Shown piece by piece: positions 41,034 to 53,400 of a stretch of DNA of 64,000 bases. This DNA comes from Tetraselmis striata. Its lineage: Eukaryota > Chlorophyta > Chlorodendrophyceae > Chlorodendrales > Chlorodendraceae. The notes under the pieces are model-generated. The model was not told the origin of the DNA. It ran no database searches and saw only the letters and a program-made list of their open reading frames with translations. Where the stretch lies: contig VCJN01003481.1 in assembly GCA_006384855.1 (NCBI GenBank), forward strand, positions 26,022-90,021, given 5' to 3'. The translations under genes and the position numbers were made by a program. Within the stretch, counting starts at the first letter, position 1. Each line of letters opens with the position of its first letter.

Positions 41034-42010
41034 TCAGAGTTCGTCTCCCGATCCAGGGGGTCTATGGGGCCGGCTGCGCGCGCCACCTGCCTGCTGCCTG
41101 CCCCAGGCCTGCAGGTGCTGCAGCAGGCCCTCCAGCTCGTCGCATGGCTGCGCAATGCACTGCTGGTACAGCGCCGCCGCCAGATCCGGCACAAAGTGAG
41201 GGTCCTGCACCTCCTGCGCCAGCTCCTCCTTCACCTCCGCCATCGCGCCTGTCGGCCAGGCAAACAACGGGATGGGGGACGCAAGCGGATCACTGTGAAG
41301 GCACCCGCCTTTTCTAGTGTTTGTTGTAGTGATAGTGGCCAGAGAAACATGTATGTATTTGGAGAGCGAAGGGGGGTCCGGGGGGGGGGGGGGGGGGGGG
41401 GGGCAGATGGCGTGCAGATCCTCACCTGCCCCAAGCTCGCTGATGCGGCCCCATAGCCGCATGGCCGCGCGCTGAATGCGGCGGCTGTTGCTACTATACC
41501 ACGCAGGCAGCGTCCCGGCGGCATATGCGTCTGCCATGCTGGTCAGTAACCATTGGGTGTCGGGTGAGAACAGCCACGAAAGGTCGCGCTGCTGCGGGCC
41601 GCCAGTGAGGTAGCTCCAAGCCATGGACATGGCTAACCGGGGTATGCCGCGCGCCATGCCCAGCGTGCTGAGCCATCCCTGCAGGCGCTCGGCGCGCTTG
41701 GCGCCGAGTGTGTCATGCCTGCGTAAGTCACAAACAACGCACGTCACGACGAAGCGCACCAATCAAACGCCAGTGCTGCGGTTGTGGGGGTCTTCACCTG
41801 TCACTGCGCAGCGCCGTCACTCGACCAAGGACATCTGCCGAGAGGGACTGCGCTCGCCGACAGGCCTCCCACCAAGAGGTCTCGCCAGAGGCTTCCTCCT
41901 TATTCGATTCGGCCTGCGAGGCGCCGGCGTGCCGCGCGTCGTGCACTCAGTCGCCGGTCTTGTCTGCGCGTGCTGTGCTGTCAGAGCCTCGAACTGTTGG
42001 GAGCTGGAGG
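41034..42010 (-). CDS. Unrecognised helical protein, at least three exons
   Basis: Three minus-strand exons join in phase: about 41800-41925 (KEEASGETSWWEACRRAQSL, then SADVLGRVTALRSD, donor AG|GTGAAG), 41429-41718 (HDTLGAKRAERLQGWLSTLG, AMSMAWSYLTGG, LWGRISELGAGE, donor GTGAGG) and 41034-41250 (AEVKEELAQEVQDPHFVPDL, then AAALYQQCIAQPCDELEGLL, ending GDEL). The intron between the last two carries a mono-C run on the coding strand (G on plus, 41380-41402). The protein is helical and Leu/Ala-rich with Trp-rich surfaces. Upstream exons are likely but not identified. I do not recognise it. Confidence 0.45.
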
Positions 42011-42384
42011 GGAGGGGGGGGGGGGGGGGGGGGGCGGGGGCGCACCCCCTGGCACCCTGCCCCGTGAGGACGCAATAGCAGCAAAAGCAGAGCGGCACAT
42101 AATGCCCCCCGCTTGACGCCATTATTGGTGCACATGGTTGCAAGGCGTGAGGCGTGGGTTGTACCACGGTTGGCGAGAGCGTCTGCACTGGTTGAGTGTC
42201 GCTGCCGGGCGGTTGCGACGAACCGACGACGACATATATCGTCAGCGACTGAACCTTACCAGGGTACGAATGCTGGTGCGGGGAGTACGGTACCGGTTGG
42301 TCGGGTAGCCTCGTAGTAGTTACACGACCGCTTCGCCGTAGCCTTGTATAGAAGTTATAGGGTTAAATATAATTCCCATGTCGC

Positions 42385-42413
42385 CTTCTGCTGCTAGCTC
42401 ATGTAATTAATTT
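42385..42413 (+). repeat. Short dispersed repeat (cgccttctgctgctagctcatgta)
   Basis: The same block occurs at 51632-51660 (+) and, reverse-complemented, at about 61610-61640 and 61666-61698. It probably marks one end of a dispersed element. Confidence 0.6.
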
Positions 42414-42795
42414 AGTTATAGGGTCGCGACAGGATGATGATGATCGCCATGCCGGTTCACATCCAACTACGGGTATTATAATACTTGCTGATCGAATATC
42501 GCGGTCCTACGGTGCAAGTGCTGAGATTATGTACTATACTCGTATTGATATTAATCTCTTTCGTCGCGAGCAGCCGGCGGCGTTGCTGATCGGCGCCCGC
42601 GCCCGCCCTTTGTCGCTCCGCCTCCGTCGAGCAGTCTGCCCGACTGACGTCGTCATCCTTGACCGGTGCCGTCGTCATCCTTGGCGGGCAGTCTCACCGC
42701 ACGCACGGGCAGTCCAGCGAGCCCACTCGCAATACTCATCTCCAGTGCTGCTCCCCCCCCGCCCCCCCCCCCCCCCCCCACACACACAAAAGCGC

Positions 42796-43354
42796 ATGTC
42801 TCGCCGAATCGCCGCCGCCCCCAACCTTCGGAACTTGTTCGAGCTGGCCAGCGAGGTCGGAAACGACGGCGGGGAGGCGACGTCGCTTCCGGTGCTCGCG
42901 AGTCGAAGCGGCAGCAGCGGCAGCATGGGAACCGACGAGGCCAGCCGGCGGGGCGAGGGCAGCCGCCGTGGCGGCACCGGGCCGCTGGAGCAGATGTGGT
43001 TCGGGCTTTGGCTCGTGGTCGGCGTCGCCTTTTTGTGGCTAGTCTTCGTCGTGCAGCAGGTTTGCCCGCCGTCCTCCCCCTTAGCAGCTTTGCGTCGTTC
43101 AAAAAAAAACAGAACAAATTGAATTAGTATAAACACAACTCAGCTTCGTGGGCGGCTGGCCTCCATACTACAGTGAAGGTTTAGCTGAGGGCTTTTTAGG
43201 GGGCAGTGGTGGTGAAGGCGCTGTGAAACTGGCTGTGCCATTCCCGCCGCGGCGCGATTGCAGCCGCGAAACAAAAAACAAAAAACAGGAAACTTTGAAA
43301 AAGTAACACAACTGAAATTCGCGGGTGGTGCCCTCCACAATACAGCCGTGGGGT

Positions 43355-43391
<37 letters not shown>

Positions 43392-43464
43392 AAGCTGTTG
43401 ATCGCCGCTGCTGTCGACGCAGATCCAGGCCGCCAACGCCAAGGCGGACAAGGAGCGATTCTAG
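42796..43464 (+). CDS. Small single-pass membrane protein, two exons
   Basis: Exon 1 is 42796-43059 from ATG (MSRRIAAAPNLRNLFELASE...), with a Ser/Gly/Arg-rich middle and one strong transmembrane helix (MWFGLWLVVGVAFLWLVFVV) followed by QQ|GTTTGC. Exon 2 is 43423-43464 (IQAANAKADKERF, stop TAG), spliced in phase. Total 101 residues, with the helix near the C-terminus, so a tail-anchored topology is likely. The 363-base intron contains the longest homopolymer of the window (36 G, 43355-43390). The 5' UTR has a mono-C run followed by (CA)n. A TGTAA poly(A) signal is at 43687-43691. Function unknown. Confidence 0.6.
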
Positions 43465-43689
43465 ACAGTCCCATGAAGAAGATGGGGCGGGAAGCGGGGG
43501 ACATCAGACACGCGCCAGACCATTTTGTTCGAGATTGAAGTGGATCAGAACGATACGCTAGGGTCCAGCAACCCCTCCTGTTGCAATCTTCTACAGCCCC
43601 GCCGCTGGTGCCACACACGGCTTGGGTTTGGCCTGGTAGGCCGCTCCTTGTGACCGCACTGTGCAAGAAGCCGTCAGCCATGCAGATGT

Positions 43690-43817
43690 AAGCTATGTGG
43701 TTCGATCAACGACCGCCCTGGCCATGCACCATGGCGCATGCCGCTGAAAGACGGCCAAGGCTGGCAATGCAGCATCTCCGCAGCAGAGAGAAACAAGCAC
43801 GTGAGAGGTGCATAGAC

Positions 43818-43848
<31 letters not shown>

Positions 43849-45330
43849 CATCCCTCTAGATACCCAGTATTCTGGGCGTCAATTGGCAGACATGGCTGCA
43901 CCAGAGACATGGCGGACTCGCGGGATAGTCCTACCAAGTGATTACCGCGGCTGCAGGGTTGTCTCGGTCCCATGCTGTGTGCCTTGTTTCCAGGGAAAGA
44001 AGGGTCGGCCCCATCCGTACCGGACAGTGGGGATGGGGAGCGGCGGTGGCGATGGTTGGGGAGCGGCGGTGGACATTAACTGCGTGGACCTCGCAGGCGA
44101 CTGTCACGGGTGCATGTGGCATCAGTCAGGCCGCGGCACTGCATCAAAGCAGACCCGTACACCCCTTGTCAAATCGATGGGGCCCTCAGTGATGGCGCCC
44201 TCTGCATCACCGCCGCGCAGTTGCGGAATGGAGGTCTTCCCGTGCCATCTCCATTGAGCGTCATACAGCATGACCCTGGGGGAACATGTAAATTGATGGA
44301 GCGATGGTGCGTAACTAGAGCAGAGACCATGCATGGATGGAATCGAAGGTGTACTCAATGGCTGACGTTGCCCGCTGTCATCGTGTGTGATGCCAACAGA
44401 GTTACCCAGCATCGGAACCCAATCAGTCAGGTGCTTGTGCATGTTGGTACGCGGTGCATGGTTGCATGCGTGCTGGCATTGTACCGGAGTGATTTCAAAT
44501 GGGCGCAGTGTCTATGCGCATGAGGGCTGCACACCTGTGCCGGAGTGGACTGGCAGCACGTGAATGTGCACCTCAAGGCGCAGCGGCAGGCGGGGCGTGA
44601 TCGCCTAGTCCCCACCAGGCAGACATGACTGGGACGGTGGTTGGGCAAGTATACAGCGCCAGTCAGCAGCGCGGAGAGGTGCCGCCGCACCTGCGGAAGC
44701 TGCTGGGACACATTGGCTTGGTGTGGAAGGTTGTGGGGGGAAGGGGGGGGGGGGGGGGGGGGGGCGCATATCATATAGAATTGAAATCGATGAGCGGTGG
44801 CAGGAGTGGCTGACGCCGCTGCAGACCCATGTGTCAGCAGGATGGCAACCGCCATGCCCCGCACAGCCACTTAGAAAACGACAAGATGCTGAGAAAGTGG
44901 GTCAGCAAGCAGTGGGTGCTATGGCGGAAGGGGTGTGGCACCAAAGTGGATTGGGGCGCTGCATCTCAAGGGCTTGGGGTTGGACTCGATGGAGGAGGAC
45001 CGGCAGGCCATGCATGCGCGGCTGTGCGCCAGAGGAGCGGCCGCTACTGGGCAGCCAAGCGTGATGAGAAGGAGCACATGCCTCTGCGGCAGTGGGGTGA
45101 TTGGCAGCGCTTTCTGCACAGCAAGGGACGTATTTGTGGGGAAACGTGCGGCAAGCTGGGGGCGCTGAGATTTCCGTGGAGCCTGTGCATGCGGTGATGG
45201 GGCCGGGGAAGCCAATGCCCTTAGGCGGGGCAAGGGATCGGCACTGGAGAACATCACCATTGAGGCATGAGCGCAAGCATGACAGGGGTGATGCTACGCA
45301 CGCCAGCATGCGCGCCGGATGCTAGGAATC
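43690..45330. other. Possible exons of an unrecognised gene or old element
   Basis: Several plus frames are open (for example 43808-44257, with CCVPCFQGKKGRPHPYR and CHGCMWHQSGRGT; 44625-44720, with QRGEVPPHLRKLLGHIGLVW; 45060-45195, with LRQWGDWQRFLHSKGR). They do not assemble into a recognised protein and none can be called a gene. A mono-G run (44738-44764) lies in the middle. Confidence 0.25.
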
Positions 45331-46610
45331 AACCTCACAACATTTCAATGCATAATATCATCATAGCGCCCATCTCCCGCCGCGGAAGCCTTGGCAGAAC
45401 GATGACTGTTAGGGACTTTTAGGTGAACGTCCTCCGCTGCTGCCCAGCTACAGACAGCGACACGGCGCTGCGCTCCACGACGAGAATACGTATCACTGTC
45501 CCAGGGCAATGCAGAATCTGATGCGATTTCTAGCATTGTATTACCACCAATGTGGAGCCGCATAGCCGCCAATGCGGCACGATGTAACAATCCACTGGCA
45601 GGCGAAGCCCATAAACAGCGTCCAACGGCCCAAGTTCTGACAGATTGTAGGCAACGGCACGGTGTTCCTCTACCCAATACTGCTCTCAGCAACGTGATCC
45701 CCTTTTGCCTCCTGTAGTACATGCCCGCGTTTTGCGGGGTCGGGCGAACTTGTCCCTTCCCTTCCCTTCACCGAGACAGCCGGCGCTTGGCCACCTAGCG
45801 ACCTACAAATGCTTAGTGACAACATTGTATTCAACAGGAGTCGGTACATCTGAGTGCCAAAACGCCGTCAACAAACCGCTGCTGCACGCTGCGTTTCTGC
45901 GCACTGCTGCCGACAATAACAGTGCTTTGTCATCAGATGGCATTTCTGTGCCAGCGTGCTATGAAAGTGTCAAGCTGCCCTGCCTCGTCCAACAGGCCCC
46001 AGCGTGCTGCTACCAAGTGAGCTTGGAGCGGCAGAAGCATGCATAGAGCGACCCCCCCCCCCCCCCCCTTCCCCACACACACACACCTTCGCCCCTTACG
46101 GATCCTGGCGAGGGTTGCTCTAGTTCGTTGTTGCTGGTGCTTCACGCATGCACACATTGAGGTAGCATCGATGGGGAGGTGCGCCGGAGGAACGTTACAT
46201 GCAGGCACATCACCCCTTGGCTGCCGAACGCGGATGACCTCCGAACTGCATATCGCTTTGCGGGAGGAGGGGGGATGTGGGGATCCAACAGGGTCATCTT
46301 GCTTGCCAGGCTGGTGGGGGGTCATTTGGGGGGGAGATAGGCGGCTGCGGATGAGGCTTCGCTAGGTCCGGGGAAAGGCAAACGCCGCGAGGCACGTGGC
46401 ACATCACGTGGGGGAAGCGAGTGCAGGCCCCCGGCCACTAGTGGTGGAGGATGGTCGTGTGCGTGTTTGGGGGAAGAAGGGGGGGGGGGGGGGGGCTCCT
46501 TGGCGTTTATGGCCAAGGAGAGCGGGTAAAGGGAAGAAGAGAAAGTTGCGGACGCGGGATCAGTTCCTGCATAGGCCAGCCTCCATAGCTGCCGACTGTC
46601 CCAGTGGGCA
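45330..46610. other. Intergenic, 3' region of the ataxin-2-like gene
   Basis: No gene supported. It contains a mono-C run plus (CA)n at 46051-46086, and TTACA at 46195-46199 (TGTAA on the minus strand), about 415 bases after the ataxin-2-like stop, a plausible poly(A) signal. Confidence 0.45.
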
Positions 46611-46614
46611 CGGC

Positions 46615-49600
46615 TCACACCGAGTCCCCAGCCGGCGGGTCGCCGCTGCTGCCGCCTCCGTATGGGCGGCCAACGCCGTTGGCACCCCCCATCGGCACAG
46701 GCATCATGGGCACTCCAGGCGGGGGGTAGCCAGGGTGCATGGGGTATCCGCTCTGCGGGTAGTAGGGCATCGGGAAGCCGCGGGGCGGCATGCCGTAGAT
46801 GCCTCCGCCGCCCCCGCCCATGTTCATCATGCCAGAGGACACGGGGTAGCCGCCGCCAGGCGGGCCGCCGGGGCCGCCACCGGACCAGCCGCCAGGTGGG
46901 CCACCCATCTGGGGCATCCAGCCGCCCATGTTGGGGACGCCGTGCATCATCTGGCCGCCGCCGCCACCGCCCCAGTTGCCGCCGCCCCCACCGCCGCCGC
47001 CGCCTCGCCTTTCGCTGTAGTAACCGCCGCCCTTATTGTGGCCGCCGCCGCCGCTGCCGCCGCCAGAGGAGGAGGTGGCGGCAGAGGTGCTGGATGCCGC
47101 GCGTGCGGCTCCGCCGCCGCCGCCAAAGCTGGGCACAAACTCCTTGGCGTTGGGGTTGAAGGTGAAGGACTTGGCGTTGGGATTGAGGGTTGACTTGGCC
47201 GGCGCCGGCTTGGCCTCGCCCTCCTTCTTACCCTCTCCGCTGCTCGACTCCTCGTCGGCGCCCTTCTTCTCCGCCACCGACGACGGCTTGGCCGCTGTGC
47301 CCTTGTCCTCTGCCTGTAATGCCTCGGCGGCGCCCTCCTCCGCCACCACGGGGGCCTTGGTTACTTCCTCCTCCTTCTTCTCCGCCCTGCACCGCAAGGA
47401 GCAGCGCCATCCAGTCAGCTCATCCACACACATACAAGGGCAGCCGTGGCCCTGGCCATCAACTAGGACGAACCATCATTAACTGAATCAATTCACTGTG
47501 TCACTGTGTCACGAGTCTTAAAAAAGCAAATGAAGGACGGAAGCATGCTCTATTTTCGGCAGACAAAGAAAAAACAATAAAGATAAAGGAAAGGCTGCCG
47601 ACTTTCTAAGATACGAGTAAAGGAGTGAGGCTACGCCGCCCAGTATCATCCCTTTTTCCTCCATTCCCCCCCCACCCTTTTCCATTTCCCCAGGCAGACA
47701 GGCAGCAGGCAGCGGCGGGCGCTCACTCTTTCTCAGCGACCTCAGGCTTGGCCTCCGAGCCTGCCAAATGTGGAGAGCGTCCCGGGAAGGGGGGGGGGGG
47801 GGGGGGGGAGGGCATTGCAGCCTTTGTCAGCTCACGGTCCCATTGCACCACATGGCCCTCATCACCCACACACAACCTGTAACACACTGGTAAACACTGG
47901 GGTTCTGCAACACTGGGGAGATGCTGCGAGACAGATACAGGTAGGACAAACGAGGGAGCTTGGTGCAGCGTGTGAAAAGGGCTGATAAAGTGATTAAGAT
48001 GGCCCCTGCCATCTGATGTGGCGGAGGGGGAGGGGGGCAGAGGAGGGACACAATGTTTGGGAGGACGGCACTGCCCATACCACCATGGGGGTGGTGGCAT
48101 GCAACGGCGGCGCCTGCCGTGTAGGGGGGGTCAATGTTGTGCGACTGGCTGCGATATAGCCACGCGGCGCCCCCAGGAGGGGCCCCAAATGCTGCACCGC
48201 TTAGTTATTGCACCTTGGGCTGGGGCGAATGAGGCGGTGGCGGGGGCAGGGGGACGGGGCGCACCGCCCGCGGCAGCGCCGCCGTCGCTCTTGCCGTCCC
48301 CATCCGACTTGATGCCCAGCGCCCCCTTGATTACGTCGACGCCCGCGCCAGCGCTGCTCCACGCCGGACGGCTGGGCTTCCTGTGCAGAAATTCAGGCCA
48401 GGCAGCAACGGTCAGATGACGCCCCCATCGCCGTATCAGCGCAGGGTGGAGACAGGAGGGCCGGGGGCGCACTTTGGCTTGGCATCGTCCTTGCGGATGA
48501 CGGACGAGTACTTGTCCTCCTCGTCCATCTCCTGCCGCACAACAGAGCCGGCATCATCCGTCAGCATTAACCCAGCAGCACAAGGTGCGTGGATTTGGTG
48601 GGGCAGAGCAAAAGTAACGGGGCAGGCCGCACCCCCGAGTCATCCACATAGCCGCGCTCCTCTGCCATGTGGCGGTTGGTGCTGTTGGTCAGGCCGCGCT
48701 CTATCTCGCGCGCGATGCGCGCAGCCTCGGCCTCTGAGATCTTGGACGAGACCTTGTCCAGCTTGGTGGTATACAGGTTCTCGTCGTACGTCGTGTGCAC
48801 GCCGTACATGCTCTGGTTGGTCGCAAACTGGTCCCAGCCGCCCCCGGCTGAGCCGCCGCCGCCGCCGCTCAGCGACATATCCTCCAGGGACATGCCTTCG
48901 CCAGCATCCGGCACCCACTTCTCGAGCTCACGGCCAATCATTCTGTCAAGACAGCGCCAGCATGTCAACCACATGCTCGGATGCGCAACCGCGTGTCTAC
49001 GCGCTACAAAACAACGATTTTTTTCATGGAAATTGGAGAATGGAGACAGAGTAGGGGGGTTCTCCTCCTTACCCAGCGCCTCCGCGGTCCCGGGAGATGG
49101 CCGCATCGGTGCCGAAGCCCATGTCGTCCTGGTCGGGTCCCACGCTACCTGCATCCATCCGCACGCCTTTGGCGGACACCTGCATGAGGTCCTTGCCGTC
49201 GATGCTCAGGAGCGGCTCCGGCTTCACCGCCAGCTCCTTCATATCTATGGCGCGCCCGCCGGGCCCCAGCTTCTTGGTCGCCATCTTTAGCGTCACGCTC
49301 AGGGCGCCCTCTTTGGAGACGTCCGCCGCGTGGAAGATGCCGTCATACGTAGTGCCGTCCTTTACCTGCAACCCGCGCGCCAAGCCAGCAGCCCCGCCCC
49401 GTGCCTGTCAACCGGCTGCCTTGCAAACCCCTCAATCACAGCACACGACTGGTGCCAGGCCCCGCAAAAAACCCCGCCAAAAGTGCACCCTTCCTAGCCC
49501 CTCTCCGAGGCGGACGCACCTGAACCTCGACGGTGTGCCCAATCAGCACCTGGGCGGCAAACAGGAGGCTGGGGCTGGCGCTCTCCACACCGCCGCCCGT

Positions 49601-49750
49601 CAGGCGCTTGGCCCGCGCTGCACCGTTGTCCACCGGCTTGGCCTTGCCTGCGCCGGCGGATGGGCCCGCCATGATGCGCTCCTTCCAGCTGCTGCTGCCC
49701 CCACCGCGGCCGCCGCCGCCGCCCCGTCCACCGCGGCTTGCCGCTGACAT
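46615..49750 (-). CDS. ATXN2-like: Ataxin-2/PBP1-like RNA-binding protein (Lsm, LsmAD, PAM2)
   Basis: Seven minus-strand exons with GT-AG introns: 49520-49750, 49073-49365, 48633-48942, 48473-48531, 48214-48380, 47727-47760, 46615-47386. Exons 1-2 give the Lsm domain (VLIGHTVEVQ, VKDGTTYDGIFHAADV, LSVTLKMATKKLG). Exon 3 holds the LsmAD domain (WDQFATNQSMYGVHTTYDEN, LYTTKLD, AARIAREIER). Exon 7 holds a PAM2 motif in two tandem versions (TLNPNAKSFTFNPNAKEFVP), which binds the MLLE domain of poly(A)-binding protein. This is followed by a long Gly/Met/Pro-rich disordered tail ending at TGA 46615-46617. Such proteins act in stress granules and mRNA stability and translation (CID3/CID4 in plants, Pbp1 in yeast). 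The N-terminus is Gly/Arg-rich. Introns carry mono-C runs in the sense strand. Confidence 0.88.
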
Positions 49751-49828
49751 GCTTCCTACAGCGTCAATCTGCTCTGCTGGCGGGCCCTGGGCAGCTAAAC
49801 TTAGCAGCGGAGGGGAGAGGGCGGGGGG

Positions 49829-49864
49829 AAGGGGGGGGGGAGGGGGGGGGGGGGGGGGGGGGGG
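49829..49864 (+). repeat. Mono-G tract upstream of the ataxin-2-like gene
   Basis: Two runs of G (10 then 23) separated by one A, about 90 bases upstream of the minus-strand ATG, so it lies in the promoter or 5' UTR and reads as C on the coding strand. Confidence 0.8.
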
Positions 49865-50049
49865 CGCATAGACGGTGAGCCACAGCGCGGCTGAGCGGGA
49901 GCCCCCCCATCTTCCCTACCGCAGAACCATCTTCCCATGTTCTGCCGTGCAAAGCAGGCCAAGCTCTCCCTCCCAGGCCATCAGGTGAAGTATGTATGTT
50001 CACAGCCCGGCAAATGCTCAGGGCAGTACGCGTCTTCCGATCGATCCTA

Positions 50050-53000
50050 CAGCACGTGAAATCCACCAGTGCAGTACTGGCACTTAGGTGACGGCAAATA
50101 CAACTCTCTGCGGGAAGAGGCCGCAGCCGAGCACGACGTAACTACCGGGTACTGCAAGCCGGCCCCACCAATAACCCGTGCCTGCGCGACTGATCGCGGT
50201 GGTCGCACGCAGCTGTAAAGGATACAGGTGCAGTCATTCCCTAGCCCGAGAATACACGAAAAGGTCAACTTTGGCGGAACGTCGAGCGGAGCTACGCTTT
50301 GCCGCGACTGCGCTGCATATTATAGGTGGATACAGGATACAGTATATTCAAAAATAGTCCCGTACACCTCCGCCACTGCGCAGAAGACACGCGTGCAGGG
50401 CGGGCTAGCTGCCCACGAGGTTGGCGAACCCAGCTTGTGCCTCGTGGCCAGGTAGGGTGTCTTGGTAGTTTCGGAACATCCGGTCGCAGGCTCTGCGAGG
50501 GAGGGTGTCTTGGTAGTTTCGGCTCATATCGGCCAGGAGCGAAGAGAACCAACAAGAAGCCTCGGGCGTGTGCGGGGGGGGGGGGGGGGGGGCAGATCTG
50601 CAGCCCACTTACGGATATCACCGGCGAAGAGGGGGGGGGGGGGGGGGGGGGAGGTTATGTATCTGAGCCGTTGAGATGGGGGTAGGATGAGAATGCTCTG
50701 TATGGCCGGTCACCGTAGAGTTAATCCCCGTGCTCAGCTAGCTCGTTCATATCCGCCAGCCCGTGTTTGATCGCACGAGGGCGCCGCCCGCGGGGTCGAG
50801 TAGTCGCTAGCGAGAAAAAAAAGACAGAACAAAATATCTCCGCGACATGCTGACGGCGCCTTCGCCCAAACTGTGAGGCGCCACAGTATGTTCCGCGGGG
50901 AAGGAAGCGCCACTCACCTTTATTATGCTCACAACAACGTAATGGAAACACGGGGAGCAGAGCGGTATGGTACAGCAGGAACGGAGCAGGGCCACGACCA
51001 GTGGTTGGCCTCTGCAATAGGCAGCGGGTGGGGGCGCCACCACCTCCGCTGGTGGGTGATGCGCAACTACCTGCTGCTGATGCTGAAGCGACAGCCGGCA
51101 GCCGGAGGGTGGAAGCACCTAGTGACGAAATAGTACTTTATACAATGTATGATCAGTTGCTCATGCTGCCGCTTGCCGCCGCCGCCGCCGGTATCATGCA
51201 TCAGAAATTCAGAATCAGTAACAGTGGCAACTACTGGTGTGAATTAAAAAATCATGGTAACAAATCCACCGCGAATACAGGCAATACTGGCAGGAATTAC
51301 AAAAAGGACAGTGACGAATCCACCCCTAAAAGCAGTACTAAGTAGAGCAGTAGTAAGTAGTAAAGATTAACACATCAAGCCCTGGTAAAAGCCGGCCCGA
51401 CGCCCGACTCCCAAGCGGGTAAGGCGGACCGCCTTCCGTGGTCAGTGCCGGGTATTTTGATGGCGTTTCAGACGGTGTTGGAAATCATTTCATTGGCCTT
51501 CAATTAGCATTGCAGAATGCTTCGGCAATTTGCTTTTAGAATATAACAGGCCGTCGTGGAGACGCTGCAAGGGTTTTACTACTACCCTACTGTTGTATAT
51601 AATTACATTACCTTTTATTTTGGTGATTTCCGATATCGCCTTCTGCTGCTAGCTCATGTAAATATATATAATAACATTAGGTAGCTGCAAAAGGAAATCA
51701 CCCGAAAAACTAATGGGAAACGTCCACTACAGCAACTGCGCGGGGTGGAAGCAGCAACAGAAGAGAGTGAGGAATGAGCACAAGCAGACGCATCAGACTT
51801 GACGGTGTGCACTCTGGCCGAGAGAATGCCGCCAAATAAAGGTACCATGCACGCAAGCAGAGATAGACTCGCTGCAACAACCCCCGCAGCGTGCGCGACA
51901 GGTAGTCCTAGTATATATCGTATGTAGCATGACTATTGATCTCGTGATGGAAGGAGGCGGGGCTTGGAAACGAAAGGGAATGGCCGGTGGTTTGATATGG
52001 ATTTAAACGATGTGCTCCTGATTATTATGTTATACATAGCACGCCCTAAGACCAACTCAGTCTGAGCGGTGGAGAGCAGCATGCTAGAACGTTGTAATCA
52101 ATCTCAACGTCAACTTCAATTATTGGGTTTAATCAAAACATGGGATGAGAATAAAGGCTGATCATAAATGGGCAATATTCTAGGGTTTCATGTCATAAAG
52201 ACACAAACCCTATATTCAGCTGCCCATCTATTCGTTTACTAAATTTTGGCGAAAACGGACGGGCATGGGACTGACGATGTGAAGGGGTGCTGTATAATAC
52301 TATTATATGTACATGTATTGATGATATCGTATCAAGGAATACTGAGATTGCTGGAAAGGTGCCTTTGCCCATCTACAAAGAGTAGTGGTGCCGAAATGGC
52401 TAGAACGGAGCAAAGAGGGTTATGTGGAGGCTTGAAGGGTGGGCTTGAGAGCATGAACAAGCGAGCAACGAGAAAAGGTTACCGGTGGACCGATCGCTGG
52501 TGTCTTTTATAGCCTTCGATGCTAGCTAAATGTGCGCAAGGTGCGGGCGCCCCATCCAGTCACGTGAAGCTGGATCAAGCGGGAAATTACGAGGATGGTA
52601 GCACAGCTCTTATTTTTTTTGCCAACTTGCGGGCTGACAACTTCTGAGAAGCTAGAAACTCCACGGCATGTGCTACTGCGCGTGTAGTGGATTAGCGCAA
52701 AGTACCAATACAATCACGGCGCGAGCTATACCCGTACTACCATATGCGGACTGGGGTTAGAAAGAGGATGTGAGGTGCCTAAAAAGGTAAAACAATCCTG
52801 AGTATTGAAGTACATAACAATTACAAAGTATAGAACACTGAAATTGCCGGGGATGGATCCGGACGGGGCGGTTATTGGGAAATGATGAAGCCCGTCGAAG
52901 CAAAGCGGTGGGCACGTGGAAGGAAAAGGGGCGAAGGGGGGAGTATATGTTTTTCGGATGTGTACGAAGCGGAAGTCTCTGATGTTGATTTTGATGAGAA

Positions 53001-53400
53001 GTCGGTGATGATGGAGCTACTTGACTGCGAGCACGGAGGATGCGCGATGAGGTAGCAACCCGGAAGCATGGATGACGCGCGCGCGTAGTCGTACCCCGTT
53101 CATGCATGGTAGCGTGGCTACAACCGGCTGTACGACATGTACGCGTACATGTACGCGTACATGATTGGTACAAGTGCTCGCACGAGCCGCGCCGCCGCCG
53201 ACAGCCCCACTGCTCCCGCGCGCTGAAGATGCCGGTGATGATGACGCGCAGCTGCGCGGAGCGCGCGCCGATATATGTGCCGTCGTTGGCGGTGGCGCGT
53301 TGGGCGTGGGGCTCTCATGTGGCGTACGGTAGCATGTAGGATTGCGCGGGTGCTGCACGCTGCGATGGTGTGAGAGAATTGAAGCCATACGAGCATTAAC
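50050..53400. other. Gene-poor stretch with repeats
   Basis: No gene supported. It includes a duplicated agggtgtcttggtagtttcgg (50453 and 50502), two mono-G runs (about 50574 and 50631), the dispersed repeats at 51435-51660 and 52035-52140, and a doubled tgtacgcgtaca palindrome at 53138-53162. Confidence 0.45.
51435..51660 (+). repeat. Dispersed repeat, inverted copy of 29280-29500
   Basis: It contains gtgccgggtattttgatggc, aatgcttcggcaatttgctt and ggccgtcgtggagacgctgc, all found in reverse complement at 29280-29500. It ends with the cgccttctgctgctagctca block shared with 42385 and 61610. It is the most complete copy in the window. Confidence 0.65.

Noticed and set aside
46396-47193. Long plus-strand open frame (265 codons)
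   Set aside because: It is the antisense shadow of the Gly-rich last exon of the ataxin-2-like gene; GC-rich codon bias keeps the opposite strand open.
53138-53162. Doubled tgtacgcgtaca palindrome as an operator
   Set aside because: A short tandem palindrome in non-coding DNA with no adjacent gene; fits the general GTAC-rich background.
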